The notes: generated from the sequence alone by a model not told the origin. A DNA stretch of 64,000 nt from Saprospiraceae bacterium (GCA_016722285.1 JADKGI010000017.1:68218-132217); one strand, 5' to 3'. Shown: positions 15,077 to 24,455, numbered from the stretch's first letter. Made by a program: numbers and translations.

Positions 15077-15284
15077 TATAAAGTATGAATTAATTATTTT
15101 CTGGAGTGATTCTGATGATTCGTTTATAGTCGAAGTACCTGAACTTGCAGGTTGCAAGGCAGATGGCGAAACATACGAAGAAGCTATTTTTAATGCAAAG
15201 ATTGTTATTAGTGAATGGATCGAAACCGCTAGAAATATGGGCAGAGAAATCCCGAAGCCTAAAGGGAAACTTATGTATGCATAA
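15069..15284 (+). CDS. hicB: HicB antitoxin
   Basis: 71 residues: IIFWSDSDDSFIVEVPELAG (HicB partial-RNase H fold), CKADGETYEEAIFNAKIVIS and a C-terminal REIPKPKGKLMYA. This is a short HicB without the DNA-binding tail found in longer versions. It neutralises HicA. The pair sits at the end of its unit before an attC-like candidate. Confidence 0.87.
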   Translation: MDNIKYELIIFWSDSDDSFIVEVPELAGCKADGETYEEAIFNAKIVISEWIETARNMGREIPKPKGKLMYA

Positions 15285-15297
15285 ATAGAATTACGAA

Positions 15298-15432
15298 GCC
15301 ATAACAGTAGCTATGACGATATGCTCCCTATCGGTCACTCACCGCAAAGCACAGCAGTTGTCCAAGATACCTCCCTACGGTCGGCATCTTGGACAACGAA
15401 TAAGTGACTCCGTCACTTATTCGTTGCTGTAA
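15298..15432. repeat. attC-like candidate after hicAB with two nested hairpins
   Basis: The left core CATAAC (AAC 15303-15305) and the right core TTCGTTGCTG (GTT 15423-15425) have the expected cores, but the outer arms pair weakly. Inside are a perfect 12-bp stem (GTTGTCCAAGAT at 15357-15368 with its complement at 15386-15397) and GAATAAGTGA-CTCCG-TCACTTATTC. Confidence 0.45.
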
Positions 15433-15464
15433 CCTAAACAAACCAAGAACCAATAGGAAAACAT

Positions 15465-16529
15465 ATGAAATTAATCTTACCAAAATATTTTACAATTGTA
15501 GGCTTGATATTTATCTTATCTTCTTGTAATGGACAGGTCAAGCAAAAGAAAATTGAAGATAATATAACCACAGGAAAAATAGAAAACCCAAATGGAAATG
15601 TTTATTGCGGTTTTTTAGATAAAGAAGACAATCTTTGGTTTGGAACTACCAACGATGGTGTTTATAAATTTGAAGGTTCAAATTTTGTTCATTTTACAGA
15701 AAAAGACGGGCTTTCTAACAATAAAATATCTTGTATTTATCAAGTTGATAATGGCGATTTATGGTTTGGAACAGCAAACGGAATTTCCATTTTTAATGGA
15801 ACAAAGTTTACGTATTTAAAAATTCCAGAATATAAAATCTCAACCGATTGGCTTAAAAAATCATATCCGATGGTCAATCCAAATGAAGTACAATCTATTG
15901 TTCAAGATAAAAATGGAATGTATTGGATAGGAACAAACGGAGCTGGAGCATATCGTTACGATGGCAAATCATTCACGAACTTCTTATCAGAAATTGGCGA
16001 CACTATGCCTGATGGACTTTATCACAACGTTATTCAAAGCATTACAGAAGATAATTACGGAAACTTATGGTTCGCCTCAATGTCTCACGGTGGAGTTCAC
16101 AAATTTGACGGAAAAACCTTTACTCAATATAAGCCGAAAGATGGAATAAGTGACGACCAAATAAGGATAATTATTGTTGACAGTAAGAGAATTATTTGGT
16201 TTGGGTTCAATGGTAATAGAGAAAGTGGCTTGACTTCCTTTAACGGAAATTCATTTCAAACCTTTACAGAGAAAGACGGACTTTGCACCAAAAATGTCAG
16301 AGCAATTTATGAAGACACACAAGGTAATTTATGGGTTGGTGGAATGCAAGGATTTTGTGTCTATAACGGAAAAGAATTTACTCGATTTGTTGATAATAAA
16401 AATGTTACTTACGAAAGGATAGTCTTTATAGTCGGAGATAAAAAAGACAACATTTGGTTTGGTGGAACAAATGGATTTTGGAAATATGACAAAGAAGTAG
16501 TTACTGATATGACAAGAAGGAATAAATAA
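15465..16529 (+). CDS. Lipoprotein with two-component-type beta-propeller repeats
   Basis: 354 residues. The lipobox is LSSC (signal IVGLIFILSSCNGQV), so it is an outer-membrane or periplasmic lipoprotein. It contains about seven repeated blades of the Reg_prop type (DNLWFGTTNDGVYKFEG, GDLWFGTANGISIFNG, MYWIGTNGAGAYRYDGKSF, NLWFASMSHGGVHKFDGKTF, IIWFGFNGNRESGL, NLWVGGMQGFCVYNGKEF, NIWFGGTNGFWKYDKE). In hybrid two-component systems such propellers sense glycans, but here there is no kinase part, so the role is unknown. The gene is paralogous to the frameshifted gene at 32019-33133. It reads directly into attC-like site g, 13 bp before the intron. Confidence 0.78.
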   Translation: MKLILPKYFTIVGLIFILSSCNGQVKQKKIEDNITTGKIENPNGNVYCGFLDKEDNLWFGTTNDGVYKFEGSNFVHFTEKDGLSNNKISCIYQVDNGDLWFGTANGISIFNGTKFTYLKIPEYKISTDWLKKSYPMVNPNEVQSIVQDKNGMYWIGTNGAGAYRYDGKSFTNFLSEIGDTMPDGLYHNVIQSITEDNYGNLWFASMSHGGVHKFDGKTFTQYKPKDGISDDQIRIIIVDSKRIIWFGFNGNRESGLTSFNGNSFQTFTEKDGLCTKNVRAIYEDTQGNLWVGGMQGFCVYNGKEFTRFVDNKNVTYERIVFIVGDKKDNIWFGGTNGFWKYDKEVVTDMTRRNK

Positions 16530-16542
16530 AAGGCAACAGCTA

Positions 16543-17340
16543 ATCGAGTAGACGGCCGTGAGCAATAATGCCCACGGTGCGCCTCTCACACCACTGTACG
16601 TACGGGTCTCGTACCCGCCTGCCTACGGAGTCGGGCAGGCCCGCCTGCTCCGAAGCGGGCAGGTACGGCGGTTCGCAAATCATCAACCAATTAGCTCTTT
16701 TCACCCATTTGGTCTATCCATTAGTTTAAGAGTAGGCTAAGATTATCTTTCCTATCCGAATTTCATGGAAATTCACCTTCAGTCCTTCCCCAATGTGAGA
16801 CCTACCAGGTATGGAATTACCATCCCAGACTCGTTGCTATAGGTACTATGACCTCTGCTGAATTCTCTTCTCTATCAATAAATGATTACAGATATCTCCC
16901 TCAGTAAGACAAATATCTTTCAGTCAATCGCTGCCGAATCTACACATCAGGTATCAGAACTTCGGGCGTTAGTATGGCTCCCCACCCACTTTCGTGGTTC
17001 CTTCCCTTGAAGCACTGCCGTACTTCACCCTGCGGGAACAGTCAGTCATCTTACCCAACCTGTCAAGCCTCTTATCCGATTCCTATACGTCGGTACCGAC
17101 TTTTGCAGTCCTGCTTACCTGCCCGACTCGTGAGCAGGCGGGCTTCAGTGCATGGATCACTCCAAACCATCCGCCTATGGCAGGCAGCTTGCTAATACTT
17201 CTGGGCGTTACACCAGCGTATGTGAGACTTTCAACCCGTTGGATAAATATCCTACGGGCTTTCACTCTCCAGATAAACTGTTTCTTTAAACAGTTTGTAC
17301 TTCTCATTACTGAGTTGTACATTTGCCATTCAAGGCACAC
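16543..17340 (-). mobile_element. ORF-less group II intron, copy 2, inserted in attC-like site g
   Basis: 798 bp, more than 90 percent identical by eye to copy 1 over most of its length. It has the 5' end GTGTGCC, the 3' end CTACTCGAT (AY), a domain V-like stem (ACCGCCGTA with TACAGTGGT) and a different domain VI hairpin (GCACCGTGGGC...GCTCACGGC). There is no reverse transcriptase. Removing it joins AGCTA to ACAGCG, restoring TAACAGCG. Both copies carry the same extra G+C-rich hairpins within the distal part of domain V. Confidence 0.8.
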
Positions 17341-17470
17341 ACAGCGTATATAAAAAATAGGCGAAACAGTAATAAATTTAAAGCTTTCGGCTTATATCAA
17401 ACTTTGTGCTTAACCGAGAGTTATATGCTTCGAAATCGCCTACTTTTCATATACTAACCGTTAGCGATCA
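17341..17470. repeat. attC-like palindrome g (left core split by intron copy 2)
   Basis: The left arm TATATAAAAAATAGGCGA mirrors the right arm TCGCCTACTTTTCATATA. The right core AACCGTTAGCG has GTT at 17460-17462. Once the intron is removed, the left core reads GCTAACAGCG against the complement of the right, CGCTAACGG. Confidence 0.78.
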
Positions 17471-17511
17471 GTGTAAAAGACGTCATCTCACAAATAAACA
17501 AACAGAGTAAA

Positions 17512-17913
17512 ATGAAAAATAAATTACCAATTGGTTACTACCTTAAAAAAGCCGACAACCTCTTGACCGAAGGAATCAATGACATTCATAAAGAGTTTGA
17601 AATCAACCGAACTCAATGGCAAATTCTTAATTCGATAAATGAAAACGATAGTATCGACAGAAATCAAATTATAGATATTTTAAGAGAGTTTGCAGATAAA
17701 GAAACTATTAGCAATACCATTGATAAAATGATAAATAGCGAATTAATTATTGAGGGTACTGAACTTAAGCTTACTGAAAAAGGGAAAGATGTTTTTAAAA
17801 AATGTTTCCAAAAACAGAAAGAATTTAGACACAAATCAATGAAAAATATTTCGGAACAAGAGTATCTACAAACTATAACTACACTTGAAAAGATAATTGA
17901 CAACCTTTTATGA
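17512..17913 (+). CDS. MarR-like winged-helix regulator
   Basis: 133 residues. IGYYLKKADNLLTEGINDIH and INRTQWQILNSI form the dimer and first helices; the winged helix spans DRNQIIDILREFADKETISN, IDKMINSELIIEGTELKLTE and KGKDVFKKC. This is the layout of MarR-family repressors. It overlaps the DUF1801 gene by 4 bp (ATGA), implying a two-gene unit. The start follows palindrome g by about 50 bp. Confidence 0.75.
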   Translation: MKNKLPIGYYLKKADNLLTEGINDIHKEFEINRTQWQILNSINENDSIDRNQIIDILREFADKETISNTIDKMINSELIIEGTELKLTEKGKDVFKKCFQKQKEFRHKSMKNISEQEYLQTITTLEKIIDNLL

Positions 17914-18322
17914 ACATAGAAGAACAAATAACAAAATATATTGACAGTCAACCTGAACCTAAACGTGCTGACATTGAAAAACTGCACTCACGCATACTTG
18001 AAGTGTTGCCAAAATGTAAACTATGGTTTTTAGACGGAAAGACAATAAAGGAAAAATTGTTTCTAATCCTCAAATTGGATATGGACTTCAAACTATAAAA
18101 TATACTGATGGTAAAACCAAAGAGTTTTTTCAAATTGGCATCAGTGCGAATTCAACAGGAATTTCTGTTTACATTATGGGTATTGAAAACAAAAAGTATT
18201 TACCCGAAACCTATGGAGAAAAAATATGCAAGGCAAGTGTAACAGGCTATTGCATTAAGTTTAAAACACTAAAAGAAATAAATATTGAAATACTTGAAAA
18301 AGCAATACGAGAGTGTGTATAA
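17910..18322 (+). pseudogene. DUF1801-family protein with a single-base frameshift
   Basis: The first frame gives MNIEEQITKYIDSQPEPKR and CKLWFLDGK. The next frame, from about 18040, gives DNKGKIVSNPQIGYGLQTIK, KTKEFFQIGISANSTGISVY and ITGYCIKF-like SVTGYCIKFKTLKEINI. Together they form a complete DUF1801 (YdhG-like) protein of about 137 residues, broken at GGAAAGACAATAAAG (about 18038-18050) by loss of one base. DUF1801 proteins are of uncertain function and are often paired with MarR regulators in mobile gene units. Confidence 0.75.
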
Positions 18323-18932
18323 CAAATTGCACAAAGTGTAAAACATTATATACTTCTATTTCTTAAGTTTATTAAATTCTAAAAAAGATAATTAAATTAC
18401 CAAAAGAAAAACCATCTAAATTATAAACAAGAAACCCGCAATCGGAGGTAGAATGTATAGTATGGCTGTTCCGGTACGAGGAGCGATTTAGCGGAACTAG
18501 TCCGCCACAGGCGGATTGGTTACTTTTTTTCTGAGCAAGCATTCCAAAGGAATAAGTGTAAGCAAAAGATGCAAAAAAGTATAACAGAACGATCCTGTAA
18601 GGTGAAAGTAGTAAAGTGCACAGCACCACAGGCACGCAGCCTGTGACGAATTAAACCGCGACAGCGGGTGGGCAGCCATGACAATGCAGCAAGTGAAGGC
18701 ACCCGTAAGAGGCGGGAAGCGTGGCTTGAACGACAATGCCAGACTTTTGTACCAATAATGAGCCAAGTAGATTTATTAATTTTGCCTTTAAATTAAAACC
18801 AACAAAACCCTTGTTTTTAAAAAGTGAAATTTGTATTATACATAATCCAAAAGCATTGGAACGTAATAGAAATATTTGATGTATTTTTGGAAAAATAATG
18901 GTCTATATTGAATCCATTTTATAAATCAACTC
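18323..18932. other. Non-coding stretch with an R''-like remnant and an unidentified G+C-rich block
   Basis: TGTATAACAAATTGCAC at 18316-18332 resembles the R'' side of an attC-like site but no matching right half is seen. Between about 18410 and 18770 is a higher-G+C block (CCGCCACAGGCGG, CAGCCTGTGACG, GCGACAGCGGG) with no protein I can defend; the short minus-strand ORFs there look like shadows. It may be the relic of another element. Confidence 0.3.
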
Positions 18933-21427
18933 ATGAAAAATATTTGTTTCTTTCTGTTATTTATCCCATTTGTGGCACTTGGCCAGCATGCCCAGAAAAT
19001 CACCAAGATTGATTCTGTCCTTACGTATCTACATCAACGGCACCTCTTCAACGGTACTGTGCTCATCGGCGAAAAGGGAAAAGTACTTTACAAGAAAGCG
19101 TTCGGTATTGCCGACCCACAAACCTTGACCTCTTTAACCACTGCTTCAGCCTTTAATCTTGCTTCGGTGTCAAAACAGTTTTATACCATGATGACCATGA
19201 TGCTGAAAGAACAGGGAAAGCTGAATTATGAGGACCTGATCAAAAATACCTACCCATATTTCCATATGAAAATATCACTATACGGCATTTGATGAACCAG
19301 GTGTCCGGACTGCCCGAATATTTCGACATAGCGCAAGGGGATATGATATTACTCGATACCCTCACTAATCAATCGATGCTCGAATTGCTGGCTGCAAAGA
19401 AACCTGCTCTCGTTTTTCAGCCGGGTGAGCAGTGGCAATACTGCAACACCAACTACACAACACTTGCCTCCATCATAGAAAAAATTTCAGGTCTTGCGGC
19501 TGATAAATTCTTTCAGCAACACATAGCCGGACCACTCAACCTGACCAATACTTATGTGTATAATCTGACGATGAAATCGTACCCACCTTCACGAGTATTT
19601 GGTTTTAGATATGAAGGTGGTAAACCTGTTCTCAACGACCTGATGCGGTATGATGGTATCGTTGGCGATGGCAATGTGTATTCATCGGTTGAAGATCTGT
19701 ACAAGTGGGATCAGGCGCTATATACAGGAAAACTGGTGAAACAATCAACCTTTGCAGAAGCGATAAAACCCGGTAAATTAAATAATGGAAGTGATACCAA
19801 GTATGGATTTGGCTGGTTCATAGATGAGCCGGGGAAAATTGTTTCGCACAGCGGTGGATGGGTTGGTTTTGTAACCCAGATTACCCGCAACATTGACCAA
19901 AACCAAACGATGATCATTCTCACCAATTCATCTGACGGACGGGCTCGCGGCATCATAAAAAATATCTGGGAGGACAAATCTTATAACTTACCCACTACAC
20001 ATCTGATCACCAATGTGAAAGTGATTGATGGTACAGGCCTTCCTGCTTTTGACGCAAGTGTTCGCATCGTCAATGACCGCATCAGCGATATTGGTGATCT
20101 GACACCATTTCCAAATGAAACTGTCACCGATGGAGAAGGGAAAGTCCTTGCGCCTGGTTTTATAGATAGTCATAGTCATCACGATACCGGACTCGAAAAA
20201 AATCCTTCAGCCATCGCTGTTACCAGTCAGGGCATCACAACCATAATAGTTGGTCAGGATGGCAGCTCATCTCCCATAGATTCTATCATACAATTTATGA
20301 AAAACACGCCAGTCAGTGTCAATGTAGCTTCTTTCACAGGACAAGCATCTTTGCGGGAAAAATGTATGTCAGGAAGCCTGTTGCGCAGGTCCACCGAAGT
20401 AGAAATTGATTCAATGAAAGTAATGCTTGACCTTGAGATGGACAAAGGGTCGCTCGGTCTCAGCACTGGTCTTGAGTATGAAGAAGCGTTCTACAGCACA
20501 CGTGATGAAGTAGTAGAACTTTCCAAGGTAGCTGTAGCAAAAGGAGGTCGCTACATTAGTCATTTGCGCAGCGAAGATGTCAACCTGGAAGAAGCTATTG
20601 ATGAAATCATAGATATTGGCCGACAGGCAAAAATTCCGGTACAGATTACACATTTCAAAATAGCCATGCGGAGTAAGTGGGGCAACTCTGACAAAATATT
20701 ACGCCAATTGCAAAGCGCTCGGCTCGAAGGAATCAATATCACAGCCGATGTATATCCTTACACCATGTGGAACTCCACCCCCCGTGTGTTGTTTCCAAAG
20801 AAAGATTTTGAAAACCTTGCCAGTGCTGATTTTGCCACACGGGAGTTGTTTGATCCATCTGCCTCGGTGATGGTTCGATACACTCCCAATCGCGACTGGC
20901 AAGGAAAGACAGTAAGCGAAATTGCCGCTATAAATAAAGAGCCAATTTCTAAAGCACTAATACGGATTATAAGAGAATCGGCGATGCCAAATCAAGGAGC
21001 CACCATCGTTGCAAAAAGTATGAGTGAAACTGACATCAGCCATTTTCTCAAGTGGCCATATAGCAGTATTTGTTCTGATGGTAGCATGAGCGGGCATCCT
21101 CGCGGTCACGGATCTTTCCCCCGTGTGCTGGGTCGCTATGTACGTGAGCAGAAACTTATGCCACTTGAAACCGCTATCCAAAAGATGACAAGTCTTGCTG
21201 CCGAAAATGCCGGAATTAAAAATCGCGGCCTCATTGCCACCGGCTACTTTGCCGATCTGGTTTTATTCGATCCCAACACGATCATAGACAACGCCACTAT
21301 CGAAAACGCTACTGCCCTATCGACGGGCGTGCATTACGTATGGGTAAATGGAAAATTGGTTTATAGCGATCAGCATTTGGTGCCTAACTTTCCCGGCAGA
21401 TATGTCATGCGTGGAAATCAATACTAG
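18933..21427 (+). pseudogene. Secreted serine hydrolase (class C beta-lactamase-like) fused to an N-acyl-D-amino-acid deacylase, frameshifted
   Basis: The first frame (18933-19292) has the signal peptide MKNICFFLLFIPFVALGQ and the nucleophile motif NLASVSKQF (SxxK). The second frame (from about 19270) continues HLMNQVSGLPEYF, WQYCNTNY (YxN) and VSHSGGWVGF (HxGG), completing a penicillin-binding/beta-lactamase fold. From about 19990 a metal-dependent D-aminoacylase domain follows: VKVIDGTGLPAF, LAPGFIDSHSHHD, a QGITTIIVGQDG block, SRLRSED-like YISHLRSED, and a C-terminal ATGYFADLVLFDP. Restoring one C in TTCCATATG (about 19270) rejoins the frames into about 831 residues. The fusion suggests periplasmic D-amino-acid or peptidoglycan-derived peptide processing. 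Confidence 0.8.
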
Positions 21428-21597
21428 TACGAATGATCACAAAAGCAGCCATCTTTTTATTAAAATAATGGCCGGATCAACTTTAAAATAAAGATTTACT
21501 CATTGTAATTTGAGAAGAAAACAATAGGTATATACTGAATTACACAAACATTCAAAATTTGTAGATATTGTGTTTCACTTAATATTAAATGCATTAA

Positions 21598-21870
21598 AAA
21601 TCGTTGATTCCCTTAGGGTCCAGGGTAAAATCAAAGATTTGTGAGCAGTATCTATATATTGACAAAAAATTAAAAAATAAATTCTGGTATCTCGGCAACC
21701 CGAATTATATTTATCCCAATAAAAGGAAATATGGCCCCATCTGCCGGCCATGTCTAAGTCAGGACAAGGGAAGGCAATCATAAAAAATAATATTTCCCGA
21801 AGTAACCCACCCGTTGTAAGTATGATGTCTTATCAGGCAGATAAATCCTGAATATAAATGACAAACCTTA
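21598..21870. repeat. Structured dispersed repeat, copy A
   Basis: It aligns over about 260 bp with 24456-24716. Shared blocks include ATCGTTGATT, GAATTATATTTATCCCA, GTCAGGACAAGGGAAG, ATTTCCCGAAGTA and TATCAGGCAGATAAA. Paired segments within it (AGGAAATAT...ATATTTCC and TGTC..AGGACA) suggest an RNA or DNA fold. There is no ORF. It lies in the gap between the hydrolase fusion and the GlxA-type regulator. Confidence 0.6.
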
Positions 21871-22045
21871 TACAGACATATTTGAAAAGGTTTTATAAGA
21901 TTTGTGTTTTGCAGTCATCAGAGAGACTTATAGTATCATAACCAACAGAGATACAATTAATAATGAAAATAGATTTATATGATATATGCGAAAATGGATT
22001 GATATTTGTTAGTATAGACAGTCGTTGGCGGTCATTGTAAACACA

Positions 22046-23047
22046 CTACACCGAACACATTCTTCTTTCTTTGTTGTACTTCGACTTATAATCTAAAGGA
22101 GACAAACCAGTTACACGACTAAAAACGTCCCTAAACGCTTTGGCATCGTTGTAACCTACCTCATACATTATTTCGCTGACTGTTTTTCGTGTGGTTTCGA
22201 ACATCTTTTTGGCAGCTTCAATTTTTACTCTTTGTAAATAATCAAGTGGAGTTAAACCTGTTGCCTTAATAAATCTTCGGTCAAAATTTCTTCTACCAAT
22301 GCTTTGATCTAATGACAATTTTTCAATGGAAATTTTATCTTGATAATTTTCTTCGAGAAATTTTTGAGCCATCAAAATCGCATCGTCATTGTGTTTTTTA
22401 TGTCCGTTGAATATTGAAAATTCTGCTTGTAGGTTTCTGTCTAAATCTATCTGAAAATATTTTGCACAATGAATGGCGGTTTGTCTGTCATAAAATTTTT
22501 CTACCAAATACATCAACAAATTTAAAAACGAATAGGCACCACCATTAGTGTAGATACCGTGTTCATCTGTAATCAATTGGTCTGTTTGTAAGTTCACATC
22601 AGGGTACAATTCTTTAAAATTTTCGGATAAAGCCCAATGTGTAGAACAAATTTTACCAGCAAGAATTCCTGTAGAAGCCAGCATAAAACTTCCGGCACAC
22701 ATACTTGCTATTTCTGCACCTTGTTTGTATTGCATAGTTACCCAATCTATCAGCAGTTTATTATTTTTTGTAGATGTTTCATAGCTACGTATTAATGATG
22801 CAGGAATGATGATAAGGTTGGTTTTATCTATTTCCTTGATTGTCAATTGATGTTTTATGGAAAGTAGGTTGTTATTCAAAAAATCGTTTTTTGCGGCACC
22901 AACCAACTCAATTTTAAAAATGGCCTTTTCGCCTTTGCTTGTCAAATAACTGTTAGCTTCGCTAAAAACCTGGTATGCACCTACAATACAAGCAATCGTA
23001 CTCATACTTGTTTGTTCATCAGGAACCAAAATGGACAAATGTTTCAT
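22046..23047 (-). CDS. GlxA-family transcriptional regulator (DJ-1/PfpI plus AraC)
   Basis: 333 residues. The N-terminal half is a class I glutamine amidotransferase-like DJ-1/PfpI domain (LIIPASLIRSYE, GAEIASMCAGSFMLASTGIL, with the nucleophile-elbow Cys in SMCAGSF). The C-terminal half is an AraC double HTH (DQSIGRRNFDRRFIKATGLT, VSEIMYEVGYNDAKAFRDVF, VTGLSPLDYKSKYN). Regulators of this type control small-molecule or detoxification genes. It is divergent from the SRPBCC genes across a 122-bp shared region, so it probably controls them. Confidence 0.88.
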   Translation of the reverse strand: MKHLSILVPDEQTSMSTIACIVGAYQVFSEANSYLTSKGEKAIFKIELVGAAKNDFLNNNLLSIKHQLTIKEIDKTNLIIIPASLIRSYETSTKNNKLLIDWVTMQYKQGAEIASMCAGSFMLASTGILAGKICSTHWALSENFKELYPDVNLQTDQLITDEHGIYTNGGAYSFLNLLMYLVEKFYDRQTAIHCAKYFQIDLDRNLQAEFSIFNGHKKHNDDAILMAQKFLEENYQDKISIEKLSLDQSIGRRNFDRRFIKATGLTPLDYLQRVKIEAAKKMFETTRKTVSEIMYEVGYNDAKAFRDVFSRVTGLSPLDYKSKYNKERRMCSV

Positions 23048-23169
23048 TTACTTTTTTGTGACAAAGTTATATAAAATAATTGTCCAAATCAACCCTTCAT
23101 AATGTCTATATTGCACCATGTGAATTTGTGTTTCAGACATTACTTTTGTATAATAAAATTTATTAAACA

Positions 23170-23598
23170 ATGAAAAATCAGGATTTTGAATACAGTTTTG
23201 CTACTTCAAAAAAAGCAAGCGAAGTATTTGCACACTTAATCAACCCTAAAAATTGGTGGGTAGGATTATTTGGTGAAACAATAGAAGGAATAAGCGAAGA
23301 TCTAAACGAAGAATTTGCCTTCAGGGCAGGCGATGGAGTTCATTATTCCAATCAAAAATTAATAAAACTTGTTGCTGATAAAAAAATTGTTTGGCTTGTT
23401 ACAGAAAGTAATTTATCATTCTTAAAAAACAAAAACGAATGGGCAGGAACAAAAATTTGTTTTGACATGGCACAAGTTGGAGACAAAACAAAAATAACAT
23501 TTACACACATCGGATTACTACCAGAAATTGAATGTTATGGTGGTTGCTCAAGTGCCTGGACACAGTATTTACAAAACCTTCAAGAATATCTCAAATGA
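23170..23598 (+). CDS. SRPBCC/AHSA1-domain protein
   Basis: 142 residues without a signal peptide: FEYSFATSKKASEVFAHLIN, WWVGLFGETIEG, VHYSNQKLIKLVADKKIVWL, KNEWAGTKICFDM, KITFTHIGLLPEIECYGGCS and AWTQYLQNLQEYL form the complete START/Bet v1-like AHSA1 fold, which usually binds a small hydrophobic ligand. Its stop overlaps the next ATG (ATGA), so the two genes are translationally coupled. Confidence 0.82.
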   Translation: MKNQDFEYSFATSKKASEVFAHLINPKNWWVGLFGETIEGISEDLNEEFAFRAGDGVHYSNQKLIKLVADKKIVWLVTESNLSFLKNKNEWAGTKICFDMAQVGDKTKITFTHIGLLPEIECYGGCSSAWTQYLQNLQEYLK

Positions 23599-24182
23599 AA
23601 TATTTAATGCAATTTATGTTAATATTGGCATTGTTTTCTTGCCATGAAAAGAAAACATCATCAAATCAAAATTTAAAAATGAACAATATGACAAGCAAAA
23701 ACTATACGACTACAATCACTGTTGATAAAGACAGTTCCAGTGCATTTAATTCCATTAAAAATTTCAGAGAATGGTGGTCTGAAGAAATTGACGGTAATAC
23801 GGACAAATTGGGTGAGACCTTTTTTTATCATTATAAAGATGTTCATCTGTGCAAAATCAAACTCATTGAGATGGTTGCTGATAAAAAATTGGTTTATCAA
23901 GTAATAGACAATGAATTCAATTTTACAAAAGACAAAACGGAGTGGATTAAAACCAAATTGATTTTTGATTTATCATCAGAAGGAAACAAAACCAAAATTG
24001 TATTTACCCACGAAGGATTAGTACCAGAATACGAATGCTATAATGTTTGCAACGATGCCTGGACGAGCTACATACAAGGCAGTCTGAAAAATTTCATTGA
24101 AACAGGCAAAGGAAAACCAAATGGAAAAGAAGGTGGGTTGAATGCCGAATTGGTTGAAAAATGGAGGTTGTCAAATAAATAA
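23595..24182 (+). CDS. SRPBCC-domain lipoprotein
   Basis: 195 residues from ATG 23595 (MKYLMQFMLILALFSCHEKK). The lipobox LFSC makes it a lipoprotein. An apparent start 21 codons upstream lies inside the neighbouring gene and is rejected. The rest is a paralogue of the upstream protein: WWSEEIDGNTDKLGETFFYH, IKLIEMVADKKLVYQVI, TKIVFTHEGLVPEYECYNVC, NDAWTSYIQGSLKNFI. A cytosolic and a surface-anchored copy of the same ligand-binding fold in one operon is unusual. Confidence 0.8.
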   Translation: MKYLMQFMLILALFSCHEKKTSSNQNLKMNNMTSKNYTTTITVDKDSSSAFNSIKNFREWWSEEIDGNTDKLGETFFYHYKDVHLCKIKLIEMVADKKLVYQVIDNEFNFTKDKTEWIKTKLIFDLSSEGNKTKIVFTHEGLVPEYECYNVCNDAWTSYIQGSLKNFIETGKGKPNGKEGGLNAELVEKWRLSNK

Positions 24183-24189
24183 AACTAAG

Positions 24190-24235
24190 AACCGCTAACA
24201 ATTAAGTTTTCGTGGTGTGCGCAGCACAAACCATG
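24190..24235. repeat. Possible truncated attC-like left half
   Basis: ACCGCTAACAATTAAG contains AAC preceded by CGCT, like the R'' cores at sites f and g, followed by TTTTCGTGG/CCATGAAAA pairing. No CGTT half pairs with it; an isolated CTAACGTTGTACAC occurs at about 24730, beyond repeat copy B. Confidence 0.3.
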
Positions 24236-24455
24236 AAAACCCTGTTGAACGGAATCTTCGGTAGCGAGTCCAGACTTGGAAAATCAACCACAGGCGGGCA
24301 AGAGAAATTTTTTGGAATATGATGAGCTGAGTGTACTTTTGCAGAAATCAAATCATAGAATTAATCAAAATAAAATATACCTTATCAGCAGGCCTAAAAG
24401 TTTGAAGTAATTTTAACTCCTTTTACCAAATATATAAATGAATAAAGTAAAATAA

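Noticed and set aside
2348..17470. The palindromes as simple transcription terminators
   Set aside because: They lack T-runs and have long loops and conserved AAC/CGTT cores. The intron and IS insertions at fixed positions are not explained by terminators.
18372..18766. Overlapping minus-strand ORFs of 60 to 89 residues
   Set aside because: Cys/Leu-rich translations of a G+C-rich block in three frames at once; no start context or known motif.
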